Shown: one piece after another, positions 8,608-18,123 of the stretch
How the letters are laid out: the number at the start of each line of letters is the position of its first letter
Numbering within the stretch: position 1 is the first letter of the stretch
Notes under the pieces: generated by a model
The model's input: the letters and a program-made list of their open reading frames with translations, nothing else
Database searches by the model: none
Told to the model about the DNA's origin: nothing
Translations under genes and position numbers: made by a program
Assembly: GCF_008692035.1 (NCBI RefSeq)
Contig: NZ_VTFG01000001.1
Coordinates: forward strand, 372,001 to 436,000
DNA length: 64,000 nucleotides
Source: Pseudomonas marginalis
Lineage (GTDB): Bacteria > Pseudomonadota > Gammaproteobacteria > Pseudomonadales > Pseudomonadaceae
Direction of reading: 5' to 3'

Positions 8608-9917
8608 GCCGTATCACTGTTGAACCACGTTTCAAAGAGCGCGACGCCCGGTTCTTTGCGCGCATGGGCTGGCTGCTGACCATGGTCGGTGCCGGTGGCT
8701 TTTTCCTCTGGGCCAGCCTGGCGCCCCTGGACCAGGGCATCCCGGTGCAGGGCACGGTGGTGGTGTCGGGCAAACGCAAGGCGGTGCAAACCTTCAGCCC
8801 CGGCGTGGTCAGTCGGATCCTGGTCAAGGAGGGTGAGCTTGTGAAGCAAGGCCAGCCGCTGTTCCGTCTCGACCAGACCCAGCACCAGGCCGACGTGCAG
8901 TCCCTGCAGGCGCAGTACCGCATGGCCTGGGCCAGCGTCGCGCGGTGGCAGAGCGAGCGTGACAATCAATCCGCTATCACCTTTCCCGCCGAGCTGAGCA
9001 GCAACCCCGACCCGGCACTGGCGTTGGTCCTGGAAGGCCAGCGCCAATTGTTCAGCAGCCGTCGCGAAGCCTTTGCCCGTGAACAGGCGGGCATCCGTGC
9101 GAATATCGAGGGCGCCACCGCGCAGCTCAACGGCATGCGCCGCGCCCGCAGCGACCTGACCGCCCAGGCCCAGTCCCTGCGCGACCAACTGAGCAACCTG
9201 CAACCCCTGGCCGACAACGGCTATATCCCGCGCAACCGGCTGATGGAGTACCAACGCCAGCTGTCCCAGGTGCAACAGGACCTGGCGCAGAACACCGGCG
9301 AAAGCGGCCGGGTGGAGCAGGGCATCCTTGAATCGCGCCTGAAATTGCAGCAGCACAGTGAGGAATACCAGAAGGACGTGCGCAGCCAGTTGGCCGACGC
9401 GCAATTGCGCAGCCTGACCCTCGAGCAGCAGCTCACCTCGGCCGGCTTCGATCTGCAACACAGCGAGATCAACGCACCGGCCGACGGCATTGCGGTCAAC
9501 CTCAGCGTGCATACCGAAGGCGCCGTGGTGCGTGCCGGTGAAACCCTGCTGGAAATCGTGCCCCAGGGCACGCGCCTGGAAGTGGAAGGGCATTTGCCGG
9601 TGCATCTGGTGGACAAGGTCGGCACGCACCTGCCGGTCGATATTCTGTTCACCGCCTTTAACCAGAGCCGCACCCCACGCGTGCCGGGGGAGGTCAGTCT
9701 GATTTCCGCCGACCAGATGCTCGACGAAAAAACCGGCGCGCCGTATTACGTGCTGCGCACCACCGTCAGCGAGGCGGCACTGGAGACCCTCCACGGCCTG
9801 GTGATCAAGCCGGGCATGCCCGCCGAGATGTTTGTGCGCACCGGCGAGCGTTCGTTGCTCAATTACCTGTTCAAGCCGCTGCTCGACCGCGCCGGCTCCG
9901 CGTTGACCGAGGAATGA
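8604..9917 (+). CDS. aprE: AprE, membrane fusion protein of the type I system
   Basis: 437 residues of the HlyD/AprE family. One transmembrane helix lies at about residues 22-40 (GWLLTMVGAGGFFLWASLAP), followed by the lipoyl-like half-motif GIPVQGTVVVSGKRKAVQTF. A long coiled coil (about residues 90-280, rich in QL/LRDQL/LQQ repeats) is followed by the second barrel half INAPADGIAVNLSVHTEGAVV. It bridges AprD and AprF in the periplasm. The start overlaps the aprD stop. Confidence 0.95.
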   Translation: MSRITVEPRFKERDARFFARMGWLLTMVGAGGFFLWASLAPLDQGIPVQGTVVVSGKRKAVQTFSPGVVSRILVKEGELVKQGQPLFRLDQTQHQADVQSLQAQYRMAWASVARWQSERDNQSAITFPAELSSNPDPALALVLEGQRQLFSSRREAFAREQAGIRANIEGATAQLNGMRRARSDLTAQAQSLRDQLSNLQPLADNGYIPRNRLMEYQRQLSQVQQDLAQNTGESGRVEQGILESRLKLQQHSEEYQKDVRSQLADAQLRSLTLEQQLTSAGFDLQHSEINAPADGIAVNLSVHTEGAVVRAGETLLEIVPQGTRLEVEGHLPVHLVDKVGTHLPVDILFTAFNQSRTPRVPGEVSLISADQMLDEKTGAPYYVLRTTVSEAALETLHGLVIKPGMPAEMFVRTGERSLLNYLFKPLLDRAGSALTEE

Positions 9918-9919
9918 AC

Positions 9920-11257
9920 ATGAAAGCTGTGTTCATCGCCTTGCTGTTCACCTGCGTCAATGCCCAGGCCGCCATGGGCCCGTTCGATGTGTACGAGCAG
10001 GCCCTGCGTAACGATCCGGTGTTTCTCGGCGCGATCAAGGAGCGCGACGCCGGCCTGGAAAACCGCACCATCGGCCGCGCAGGCCTGCTGCCCAAGCTGT
10101 CGTATAACTACAACAAGGGCCGCAACAACTCCCAGGCCACCTTGCCCGACGGGCGCGGCGGCAATTACCACGACGACCGCAACTACAACAGCTACGGCTC
10201 GACCTTCAGCCTGCAACAGCCGCTGTTCGACTATGAGGCCTACGCCAACTACCGCAAGGGCGTGGCCCAGGCGCTGTTCGCCGATGAAAGCTTTCGCGAC
10301 AAGAGCCAGGCGCTGCTGGTGCGGGTGCTGAGCTATTACACCCAGGCGCTGTTTGCCCAGGACCAGATCGACATCGCACGGGCCAAGAAGAAGGCCTTCG
10401 AGCAGCAGTTCCAGCAGAACCGGCACCTGTTCCAGCAGGGCGAGGGCACCCGCACCGATATCTTCGAAGCCGAGTCGCGCTATGAACTGGCCACCGCCGA
10501 AGAGATCCAGGCGCTGGACGAACAGGATGCCTCGCTTAGAGAACTGGGCGCGCTGATCGGTGTGCAAAGCGTCAACATCGACGACCTCGCCCCGTTGAAC
10601 GAAGGCTTCGCCGCGTTCACCTTGACCCCAGCGAACTACGACACCTGGCATGAACTGGCGATCAGCAACAACCCCACGCTGGCGTCCCAGCGCCAGGCCC
10701 TGGAAGTCGCCCGTTATGAAGTGGAGCGTAACCGCGCCGGGCACCTGCCCAAGGTCACTGCGTATGCCAGTTCGCGCCAGCAGGAGTCCGACAGCGGCAA
10801 CACCTACAACCAGCGCTACGACACCAACACGATCGGCGTCGAAGTGAGCCTGCCGTTGTATGCCGGTGGCGGCATCTCTGCGTCCACCCGCCAGGCCAGC
10901 CGCGCCATGGAACAGGCCGAGTACGAACTGGAAGGCAAGACCCGCGAGACCCTGATCGAACTGCGTCGGCAGTTCAGCGCGTGCCTGTCGGGCGTGAGCA
11001 AACTGCGCGCCTATCAAAAGGCCCTGGCCTCCGCAGAAGCGCTGGTGGTGTCGACCCAGCAGAGCATCCTCGGTGGCGAGCGGGTCAACCTCGATGCGCT
11101 GAACGCCGAGCAACAGCTCTACAGCACGCGGCGCGACCTGGCCCAGGCGCGTTACGACTACCTGATGGCCTGGACCAAACTGCATTACTACGCCGGCAAC
11201 CTGCGCGACACCGACCTGGCCAAGGTGGATGAGGCGTTCGGGCCGGCACCGCATTAA
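9920..11257 (+). CDS. aprF: AprF, TolC-family outer membrane channel
   Basis: About 446 residues with a signal peptide (KAVFIALLFTCVNAQA) and two outer membrane efflux protein repeats. Typical elements are ALRNDPVFLGAIKERDAG, ISNNPTLASQRQALEVARYEVERNRAGHLPKV (split here by context) and the terminal helix with RYDYLMAWTKLHYYAGNL. Two starts are possible, ATG 9914 and ATG 9920; GAGGA is correctly spaced only for 9920. It forms the trimeric exit duct of the AprDEF exporter. Confidence 0.93.
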   Translation: MKAVFIALLFTCVNAQAAMGPFDVYEQALRNDPVFLGAIKERDAGLENRTIGRAGLLPKLSYNYNKGRNNSQATLPDGRGGNYHDDRNYNSYGSTFSLQQPLFDYEAYANYRKGVAQALFADESFRDKSQALLVRVLSYYTQALFAQDQIDIARAKKKAFEQQFQQNRHLFQQGEGTRTDIFEAESRYELATAEEIQALDEQDASLRELGALIGVQSVNIDDLAPLNEGFAAFTLTPANYDTWHELAISNNPTLASQRQALEVARYEVERNRAGHLPKVTAYASSRQQESDSGNTYNQRYDTNTIGVEVSLPLYAGGGISASTRQASRAMEQAEYELEGKTRETLIELRRQFSACLSGVSKLRAYQKALASAEALVVSTQQSILGGERVNLDALNAEQQLYSTRRDLAQARYDYLMAWTKLHYYAGNLRDTDLAKVDEAFGPAPH

Positions 11258-11297
11258 TTGACTTTCTCGACAATTCCAACAACAGAGAGGCAATACC

Positions 11298-12722
11298 ATG
11301 GGTGTGTTCGACTATAAAAACCTCGGGACCGAGGGCTCCAAAGCGTTGTTCGCCGATGCCATGGCGATCACGCTGTATACCTACCACAACCTGGATAACG
11401 GCTTTGCCGTGGGCTACCAGCACAACGGCCTGGGGCTCGGTTTGCCCGCCACGCTGGTGGGTGCACTGCTGGGCAGCACCGATTCCCAGGGCGTGATTCC
11501 CGGCATTCCCTGGAACCCGGATTCGGAGAAAGCCGCCTTGGAGGCCGTGCAACAAGCCGGTTGGACCCCCATCAGCGCCAGCACCCTGGGCTATACCGGC
11601 AAGGTCGACGCCCGCGGCACGTTCTTCGGCGAAAAAGCCGGATACACCACTGCCCAGGTCGAGGTGCTGGGCAAGTACGATGACGCCGGCAAGCTGCTGG
11701 AAATCGGTATCGGTTTTCGCGGTACGTCGGGCCCTCGGGAAACGCTGGTCAGCGACTCCATTGGCGATCTGGTCAGCGATCTGCTCGCGGCCTTGGGGCC
11801 CAAGGATTACGCCAAGAACTACGCCGGCGAAGCCTTTGGCGGCCTGCTCAAGAACGTCGCCGACTACGCCAGTGCCCACGGCCTCAGCGGCCACGACGTG
11901 GTGGTCAGCGGCCACAGCCTGGGCGGCCTGGCGGTCAACAGCATGGCCGACTTGAGCAGCAGCAAATGGGCAGGTTTCTACCAGGACGCCAACTACCTGG
12001 CCTACGCCTCGCCGACCCAGAGCGCCGGCGACAAGGTGCTGAATATCGGCTACGAAAACGACCCGGTATTCCGGGCGCTGGACGGCTCATCCTTCAATTG
12101 GTCGTCGTTGGGCGTGCATGACAAACCCCATGAATCGACCACCGACACTATCGTCAGCTTCAACGACCACTACGCTTCGACGCTGTGGAATGTGCTGCCG
12201 TTTTCCATCACCAACCTGCCGACCTGGATCTCCCATTTGCCTACGGGGTATGGCGACGGGATGACGCGCATCCTCGAGTCCGGGTTCTATGGGCAGATGA
12301 GCCGCGACTCGACGATTATCGTCGCCAACCTGTCCGACCCGGCACGCGCCACCACCTGGGTGCAGGACCTCAACCGCAATGCCGAACCGCACAAGGGCGA
12401 TACCTACATCATTGGCAGCGACGGCAATGACCTGATCCAGGGCGGCAAGGGCGCGGACTTTATCGAGGGCGGCAAGGGCAATGACACAATCCGCGACAGC
12501 AGCGGGCATAACACCTTTTTGTTCAGCGGGCCGTTTGGCCAGGACCGGATTATCGGCTATCAAGCAACGGACAAGCTGGTGTTCAGGGACGTTGACGGGA
12601 GTGCGGATTACCGTGATCACGCCAAGGTCGTGGGCGGGGATACGGTGATCAGTTTTGGCGCGGACTCGGTGACGTTGGTGGGGGTAGTTGGCTTGTCGGG
12701 GGAGGGGATTGTGATCGGTTAA
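11298..12722 (+). CDS. lipA: Family I.3 secreted lipase (TliA/LipA)
   Basis: 474 residues, in line with P. fluorescens family I.3 lipases. The catalytic triad falls exactly where the family has it: Ser207 in GHSLGG, Asp255 in YENDPV and His313 in ISHLP. RTX calcium repeats follow (GSDGNDLIQGGKGADFIEGG, then GNDTI). The protein has no N-terminal signal peptide and relies on a C-terminal signal read by AprDEF. AGAGAGG precedes ATG 11298. It follows aprF directly; the autotransporter protease genes often found between these genes are absent. Confidence 0.96.
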   Translation: MGVFDYKNLGTEGSKALFADAMAITLYTYHNLDNGFAVGYQHNGLGLGLPATLVGALLGSTDSQGVIPGIPWNPDSEKAALEAVQQAGWTPISASTLGYTGKVDARGTFFGEKAGYTTAQVEVLGKYDDAGKLLEIGIGFRGTSGPRETLVSDSIGDLVSDLLAALGPKDYAKNYAGEAFGGLLKNVADYASAHGLSGHDVVVSGHSLGGLAVNSMADLSSSKWAGFYQDANYLAYASPTQSAGDKVLNIGYENDPVFRALDGSSFNWSSLGVHDKPHESTTDTIVSFNDHYASTLWNVLPFSITNLPTWISHLPTGYGDGMTRILESGFYGQMSRDSTIIVANLSDPARATTWVQDLNRNAEPHKGDTYIIGSDGNDLIQGGKGADFIEGGKGNDTIRDSSGHNTFLFSGPFGQDRIIGYQATDKLVFRDVDGSADYRDHAKVVGGDTVISFGADSVTLVGVVGLSGEGIVIG

Positions 12723-12726
12723 AACG

Positions 12727-12752
12727 GTGGGAGGGGGCGAGCCCTCTCCCAC
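12727..12752 (+). terminator. REP-like hairpin after the lipase gene
   Basis: GTGGGAGGGGGC and GAGCCCTCTCCCAC form an imperfect stem directly after the lipase stop. It has the look of the abundant GTGGGAGGGGGC intergenic repeat of the P. fluorescens group and may double as a terminator between the convergent genes. Confidence 0.6.
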
Positions 12753-12778
12753 ATTTGATCAGTGCGGGCCGCTGGAAA

Positions 12779-12997
12779 TCAGTCTTCCTTGCGCACCGTG
12801 GCCACATCGTCGGCTTTGACGCGGATGCGCTTGCCGGCGATATCGGTGAACTCATAAAACCCGTCGGCCGTCTTGGTTTTTGGAGAGTCCTTGGTCAAAT
12901 ACTGCGTGCCATTTTGCAGCGTCACTACGGTTTGCGTCGCGCAACCGGCCAATACCAGAAAAGTGAGTGCAACCAGTGGCAGCCCCAAATTCTTCAT
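12779..12997 (-). CDS. YgdI/YgdR-type small lipoprotein
   Basis: 72 residues with a lipoprotein signal peptide ending in the lipobox VLAGC (lipidated Cys at about residue 19). The mature domain, VVTLQNGTQYLTKDSPKTKT followed by GFYEFTDIAGKRIRVKADDV, is the small SH3-like YgdI/YgdR (DUF903) fold. The second of two close ATGs (12997 rather than 13003) has TAAGGG at the right distance. The role of this family is unknown; similar proteins are common outer or inner membrane lipoproteins in gammaproteobacteria. Confidence 0.85.
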   Translation of the reverse strand: MKNLGLPLVALTFLVLAGCATQTVVTLQNGTQYLTKDSPKTKTADGFYEFTDIAGKRIRVKADDVATVRKED

Positions 12998-13188
12998 GTT
13001 CATAACCCTTACCTTTAACCCTGAAAAATCCCACGCCAGGGACGCGGGCGACAAATGTTACGCCATCGACTCCCCATCTGATCATTTTTATGCAAAAAGT
13101 TGCGTGTGCCATTTATCTATTACCGATTGCAACACCGCATTTACGACGGCACTCTGTATGCATAACCAGTATTCGACCAATGCGTACC

Positions 13189-14838
13189 ATGGCCAATCCC
13201 CTCGAAAACCCGCTCTATTACCTGCATAACTTCCGCCAGGTCCTGCATTGGCTGGGGCAACGCTATGCCGATCTGCTCGACCCTGACGAACAGCATTTCA
13301 TTCAGCAATTCGACAGGTTGCCGCAAGCCTCCCAGGCGCTGTTGGTGCGCATGGTGATGCGCAAGGGCGTGCATTTTCGCGCGGGCAAGCTGCACTACGT
13401 GGAGATCGGTTGCCCCCATGCCGCTGCCGCGCCTTTGCGGGAATTGGGATGGGTGGACGACAACCATCTTCTGGCATTTGAAGCATTATTCGCCTTGCTG
13501 CAAAAAGGCGAGATCCTCAGCACCTTCGCCCCCTGGATCGGCCAGCCCAAGGGCAAGAAGGTCGATTGGCTGGAAGGGTTGGCGGCGCAGTTCACCGACA
13601 CGCGCCGTTTCGCCGACTGGTGCCCGGACCTCGCCGACACGCTGTACAGCCTCACCGTGATGGAGTTATGCGACCGCCTGCGGCTGATGTTTTTCGGCAA
13701 CCTGCACCAGGACTGGTCCGAGTTCGTGCTCGCCGACCTGGGCATCTACACCTATGAAAAAGTCGAGTTCTGCGCCGAATCGCGGGGGTTGCGCAGTCGC
13801 GCCGACGTGCACGGTTTTCTGTTCCTGCACCAATGCCAGCAGGCGTTTGAACGCGGTGAGGCGCTGGCGCAGGTGCTGGCTGAAGTGGCCACGCTGAACA
13901 CCGACAACCCCTGGCTGGAAAAACGCCGGGCCAAGCTGTTGTTCCAGCTCGGCCAGTATTGCGAGCGCAGTGCCGAGTTGGACCTGGCGCAGCAGATCTA
14001 CCGCACCTGCGCCTACCCCGGCGCCCGCGCGCGGCTGATTCGCGTGCTGGAGCGCCAGGAGGATTACGCCCAGGCCATGGCCCTGGCAAGCGTCGCGCAA
14101 CAGGCACCGGAAAGTGCCGCCGAACAGCAACACCTGTTGCGCGTGATGCCCCGCCTGCGCCGCAAGCTGGGCGAACCCCGGCTGCCCACGCTCAAATCCC
14201 GCGAAGTCACGCGCCTGGACCTGGAACTTGCGCTACCGGAACCGTTGATGTCGGTGGAGTACTGTGTCCAGGCTCACCTGAGCGCACCTGATGCACCGGT
14301 GCACTACGTCGAGAACGGCCTGATCAATTCGTTGTTCGGCCTGCTGTGCTGGGAGGCGATCTTCGCACCGCTGCCGGGGGCGTTTTTCCACCCGTTCCAG
14401 CGTGGGCCTGCGGACCTGCACAGCGAAGACTTCCACGCGCGCCGCGTCCCCCTGTTTGACGCGTGTTTTGCGCAACTGCAGGACGGGCGCTACACAACCA
14501 CCATCCGCCAACGCTACCTCGATAAATGGGGGATCCAGTCGCCCTTTGTGTTCTGGAACCTGCTCAGTGAAGACCTGCTGGAACAAGCCTTGGCCTGCCT
14601 GCCTGCCGAACACCTGCGCTACTGGTTCGAACGGCTGCTGCTGGATATCCGCGCCAACCGCGCCGGCATGCCGGACCTGATCCAGTTCTGGCCGGCGCAG
14701 AAGACCTATCGCATGATCGAGGTCAAGGGCCCTGGCGACCGCCTGCAGGACAACCAGCTGCGTTGGCTGGAGTTCTGCGGCGAATACCAGATGCCCGTCA
14801 CCGTCTGCTACGTACGCTGGGCGGAGCAACCCGCTTGA
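13189..14838 (+). CDS. VRR-NUC domain nuclease, bacterial FAN1 type
   Basis: About 549 residues from ATG 13189. The start is uncertain: no strong ribosome-binding site is visible, and ATG 13180 is also in frame. The N-terminal part contains a helical SAP-like DNA-binding region and a TPR-like central part. The C-terminal VRR-NUC nuclease shows the PD-(D/E)xK pattern: GMPDLIQFW, then MIEVKGPGDRLQDNQLRWL. FAN1 enzymes cleave 5' flaps and unhook interstrand cross-links. The stop overlaps the TTG start of the helicase gene, so the two products are translationally coupled and probably act together in repair. Confidence 0.9.
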   Translation: MANPLENPLYYLHNFRQVLHWLGQRYADLLDPDEQHFIQQFDRLPQASQALLVRMVMRKGVHFRAGKLHYVEIGCPHAAAAPLRELGWVDDNHLLAFEALFALLQKGEILSTFAPWIGQPKGKKVDWLEGLAAQFTDTRRFADWCPDLADTLYSLTVMELCDRLRLMFFGNLHQDWSEFVLADLGIYTYEKVEFCAESRGLRSRADVHGFLFLHQCQQAFERGEALAQVLAEVATLNTDNPWLEKRRAKLLFQLGQYCERSAELDLAQQIYRTCAYPGARARLIRVLERQEDYAQAMALASVAQQAPESAAEQQHLLRVMPRLRRKLGEPRLPTLKSREVTRLDLELALPEPLMSVEYCVQAHLSAPDAPVHYVENGLINSLFGLLCWEAIFAPLPGAFFHPFQRGPADLHSEDFHARRVPLFDACFAQLQDGRYTTTIRQRYLDKWGIQSPFVFWNLLSEDLLEQALACLPAEHLRYWFERLLLDIRANRAGMPDLIQFWPAQKTYRMIEVKGPGDRLQDNQLRWLEFCGEYQMPVTVCYVRWAEQPA

Positions 14839-17087
14839 GCTACAGCGTAGCCGTGCGGGCGCTGTGCGAGTTCACCGCCAAGGTGGGCGACCTGGACCTG
14901 CGCTTTACCCCGTCGCCCAGCGCCCAGGAAGGCATAGCGGGCCATCGCACCGTCGCGTCGCGGCGCAGCGCGCACTACCAGAACGAAGTGGCCCTTGAAG
15001 GTGACTACCAGCAGCTCAAGGTGCGGGGCAGGGCAGACGGCTATGACCCGGACGCCAACCGCCTGGAAGAAGTGAAGACCTATCGCGGCGACCTGGCTGC
15101 CCAGCCCGCCAACCACCGGCAACTGCATTGGGCCCAGGCCAAGGTGTACGGCTGGTTGATGTGCCAGAAGCTGGGCCTTACGGAAATCAACCTGGCGCTG
15201 GTGTACTTCGATATCGTCGGCGAAGGCGAGACCCTGCTCGATCAACGTTTCCAGGCGGACGAGCTGCAAGCGTTCTTCAATCAGCAATGTGCACTGTTTC
15301 TCGGCTGGGCCCGCCAGGAAATGCAGCACCGCGAAGCGCGCGACGCTGCGGCGCAGACCTTGCGTTTTCCCCATGCCGATTTTCGCCCCGGCCAACGCAC
15401 TCTGGCCGAGTCGGTGTACAAGGCTGTCAGCACCGGCCGTTGCCTGATGGCCCAGGCGCCCACGGGCATCGGCAAGACCATCGGCACGATCTTCCCGCTG
15501 CTCAAGGCCCTGGCGCCCCAGCAACTGGACAAGGTGTTTTTCCTTACCGCCAAGACCCCCGGTCGCAAACTCGCCCTCGATGCCGCCACGGTGCTGCATG
15601 CCAGCAGCGACCTGCCCCTGCGCGTTCTCGAACTGGTGGCGCGGGACAAGGCCTGCGAACACCTGGACAAAGCCTGCCACGGCGACGCCTGCTCGTTGGC
15701 CAAAGGCTTCTACGACCGCCTGCCCGCCGCACGCATCGCCGCGTCCAAGGTGCGCCTGCTCGACCAGCGCAACCTGCGCGATGTCGCCCTCGCTCACGGG
15801 GTATGCCCTTATTACCTGAGCCAGGAAATGGCGCGCTGGGCCGACCTGGTGGTCGCCGACTACAACTACTATTTCGACTTCGGCGCCATGCTCTTTGGCC
15901 TGGCCCAACTCAACCAATGGCGCGCTGCGGTGCTGGTGGACGAAGCCCACAATCTGGTCGAACGCGCCCGTTCGATGTACAGCGCGAGCCTCGACCAGTA
16001 CAGCCTGAAGATCCTGCGCGACACCGCGCCCGAGCCGCTGAAGAAACCCCTGCAGCGCCTCAACCGTGAATGGAACGCCTTGCACAAGGACCAGCTCGCG
16101 CCGTACCAGGCCTACACCGTGCGCCCGGACAAACTGCTTCAGGCCCTGAGCCTGTGCACCAGCGCCCTGGGCGATTACTTCAACGACCACCCCGAAGCCC
16201 TCAGCGGTGACCTGCAAGCCTTCTACTTCGAAGCCCTGCAATTTACCAAGGTCGCCGAGCTGTTCAACGAGCACTTTATCTTCGACATCAGCAAGCGCCA
16301 GCTCGGCGGCAAACGCAGCAGCTCGACCCTGTGCCTGCGCAACGTGGTGCCTGCCGAATTCATCCGGCCGCGCTTGACGGCGGCCCGCAGCAGCGTGTTG
16401 TTTTCCGCCACCTTGAGCCCTCGCCACTATTACGCCGACCTGCTGGGATTGCCAGCGGACACCGCCTGGGTCGACGTGGAATCGCCGTTCAAGGCCGAAC
16501 AACTGCACGTGCGCATCGTCGACGACATCTCCACCCGCTTCGTGCATCGCCAAGCCTCCCTGGCGCCGATTGTCGAGCTGATCGCCCGCCAGTTCGCCCG
16601 GCAACCGGGCAACTACCTGGCGTTTTTTTCAAGCTTTGATTACCTCCAACAGGTGGCGCAACTGCTCGCCGAAACACACCCGCAGATCCCGCTGTGGCAA
16701 CAGTCGCGGGGCATGGCCGAGGCCGAACGCCAAGGCTTTCTCGATCAATTCACCGAGCACAGCCAAGGCGTCGGCTTTGCCGTGCTGGGCGGCGCGTTCG
16801 GTGAAGGCATCGACTTGCCGGGCACACGCCTGATCGGCGCATTTATCGCCACCCTGGGATTGCCGCAACTCAACCCGGTCAACGAGCAGATAAAACTGCG
16901 CATGGCGGCGATTTTTGGCGCAGGGTACGACTACACCTACCTGTACCCCGGCATCCAAAAGGTTGTGCAGGCGGCGGGGAGGGTGATCCGCAGCCAGCAC
17001 GACCGGGGTGTGGTGATGTTGATGGATGATCGGTTCGGGGAGGCGCGGGTCCGCCAGTTGTTGCCGGGATGGTGGACGGTTTATTGA
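14835..17087 (+). CDS. RecB-like nuclease fused to an XPD/DinG-type Fe-S helicase
   Basis: 750 residues from TTG 14835, whose bases overlap the preceding TGA. Residues about 1-180 look like a PD-(D/E)xK nuclease: VRGRADGYDPDANRLEEVKT then NHRQLHWAQAKVYGWLM. The helicase part begins near FRPGQRTLAESVY with Walker A APTGIGKTIG. Four cysteines in CEHLDKACHGDACSLAKG and GVCPYYLSQE form the XPD-type iron-sulfur site, followed by DEAH (VLVDEAHNLVERARS) and the C-terminal motif QAAGRVIRSQHDRGVV. It should unwind 5'-3' and could cut DNA. Coupling to the FAN1-type nuclease suggests cross-link or flap repair. Confidence 0.9.
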   Translation: MSYSVAVRALCEFTAKVGDLDLRFTPSPSAQEGIAGHRTVASRRSAHYQNEVALEGDYQQLKVRGRADGYDPDANRLEEVKTYRGDLAAQPANHRQLHWAQAKVYGWLMCQKLGLTEINLALVYFDIVGEGETLLDQRFQADELQAFFNQQCALFLGWARQEMQHREARDAAAQTLRFPHADFRPGQRTLAESVYKAVSTGRCLMAQAPTGIGKTIGTIFPLLKALAPQQLDKVFFLTAKTPGRKLALDAATVLHASSDLPLRVLELVARDKACEHLDKACHGDACSLAKGFYDRLPAARIAASKVRLLDQRNLRDVALAHGVCPYYLSQEMARWADLVVADYNYYFDFGAMLFGLAQLNQWRAAVLVDEAHNLVERARSMYSASLDQYSLKILRDTAPEPLKKPLQRLNREWNALHKDQLAPYQAYTVRPDKLLQALSLCTSALGDYFNDHPEALSGDLQAFYFEALQFTKVAELFNEHFIFDISKRQLGGKRSSSTLCLRNVVPAEFIRPRLTAARSSVLFSATLSPRHYYADLLGLPADTAWVDVESPFKAEQLHVRIVDDISTRFVHRQASLAPIVELIARQFARQPGNYLAFFSSFDYLQQVAQLLAETHPQIPLWQQSRGMAEAERQGFLDQFTEHSQGVGFAVLGGAFGEGIDLPGTRLIGAFIATLGLPQLNPVNEQIKLRMAAIFGAGYDYTYLYPGIQKVVQAAGRVIRSQHDRGVVMLMDDRFGEARVRQLLPGWWTVY

Positions 17088-17169
17088 GCTATTCCTGCCA
17101 TCAATAATGCTGGTTCTTGCACGACGGATCCCCCAGGCTAGGCAAAAACCTCCAGGAAAGGCCCCGCCC

Positions 17170-18123
17170 ATGAGCCAACTGCCCGCGCAAAAGATCCCTG
17201 TAAACGGTATTGAGCTATGGGTGCATGTCGCGGGGCCGGAACAGGGCCGCCCCATCTGGCTGCTCCATGGGTTTCCCGAGTGCTGGCACTCCTGGCGTGA
17301 ACAGATACCCGCGCTGGCCGCCGCAGGCTACCGGGTATTTGCCCCTGAAATGCGCGGCTACGGCCAATCCAGCGCACCCGCCGAGATAGCCGACTACGAC
17401 GTGATGACCTTGTGCGGCGATATCCAGCAGGCCATGGACCATTTCGGGCACGAACAGGTCGTGATGGTCGGCCATGACTGGGGCGCCGTGGTGGCCTGGC
17501 ACCTGGCGTTGCTCGAGCCGGAGCGCGTCACTCGGTTGATCACGATGTCCGTGCCTTTCGCCGGGCGTGCTCGGCGGCCGGTGATCGAGATCATGCGCGA
17601 GCTGTATGCCGACCGCTTCAATTACATCCTGTATTTCCAGGAACCGGGTGTAGCCGAGCAGGAATTGGATGCCGATATCGAACGCACCTTGCGCCTGTTC
17701 ATGCAGGACCAGGATGTGTTTCTACAGCAGAAACCGGCCACCGCCACGTTGCTTGAGGGCACTTCAACGCCCGATGCATTGCCGCCCTGGTGTACTCAGG
17801 AAGACCTCGACGTGTACGTGCAAACCTTCGCTGAACACGGCTTTCGCGGCCCGTTGAACTGGTACCGTAATTTCGAGCGCAACTGGCAGCGCACCGAATT
17901 CCTCGCCGGCCGCCAGGTGTTGCAGCCGACCCTGTTCCTGATTGGCGACCGCGATCCGGTCGGGGTGTTTGAGGCCCACACGCTCAAGCGCATGCCTGAG
18001 TGGGTGCCTGACCTTGAACTGCATAGCCTGGCCAACTGCGGTCACTGGATCCAGAACGAGCAGGCGCAACGGGTCAATGCGCTGGTGCTCGAGTTTTTAG
18101 GGCGGGTTCGGTCGTTCAACTGA
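17170..18123 (+). CDS. Alpha/beta hydrolase, epoxide hydrolase-like
   Basis: 317 residues from ATG 17170 (AGGAAAGG upstream). Features: oxyanion motif HGFPECWHSW, nucleophile elbow GHDWGA with Asp in place of Ser (VMVGHDWGAVVAWHLALL), late acid region LFLIGDRDPVG and catalytic His in NCGHWIQNEQ. An Asp nucleophile is characteristic of epoxide hydrolases and haloalkane dehalogenases; the HGFPE motif favours epoxide hydrolase. Its last 27 bases overlap the 3' end of the convergent gene on the other strand. Substrate unknown. Confidence 0.88.
   Translation: MSQLPAQKIPVNGIELWVHVAGPEQGRPIWLLHGFPECWHSWREQIPALAAAGYRVFAPEMRGYGQSSAPAEIADYDVMTLCGDIQQAMDHFGHEQVVMVGHDWGAVVAWHLALLEPERVTRLITMSVPFAGRARRPVIEIMRELYADRFNYILYFQEPGVAEQELDADIERTLRLFMQDQDVFLQQKPATATLLEGTSTPDALPPWCTQEDLDVYVQTFAEHGFRGPLNWYRNFERNWQRTEFLAGRQVLQPTLFLIGDRDPVGVFEAHTLKRMPEWVPDLELHSLANCGHWIQNEQAQRVNALVLEFLGRVRSFN

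Noticed and set aside
14808..16604. 598-codon minus-strand frame opposite the helicase gene
   Set aside because: Antiparallel to a well-supported helicase with all motifs; no start signal and no recognisable domain.
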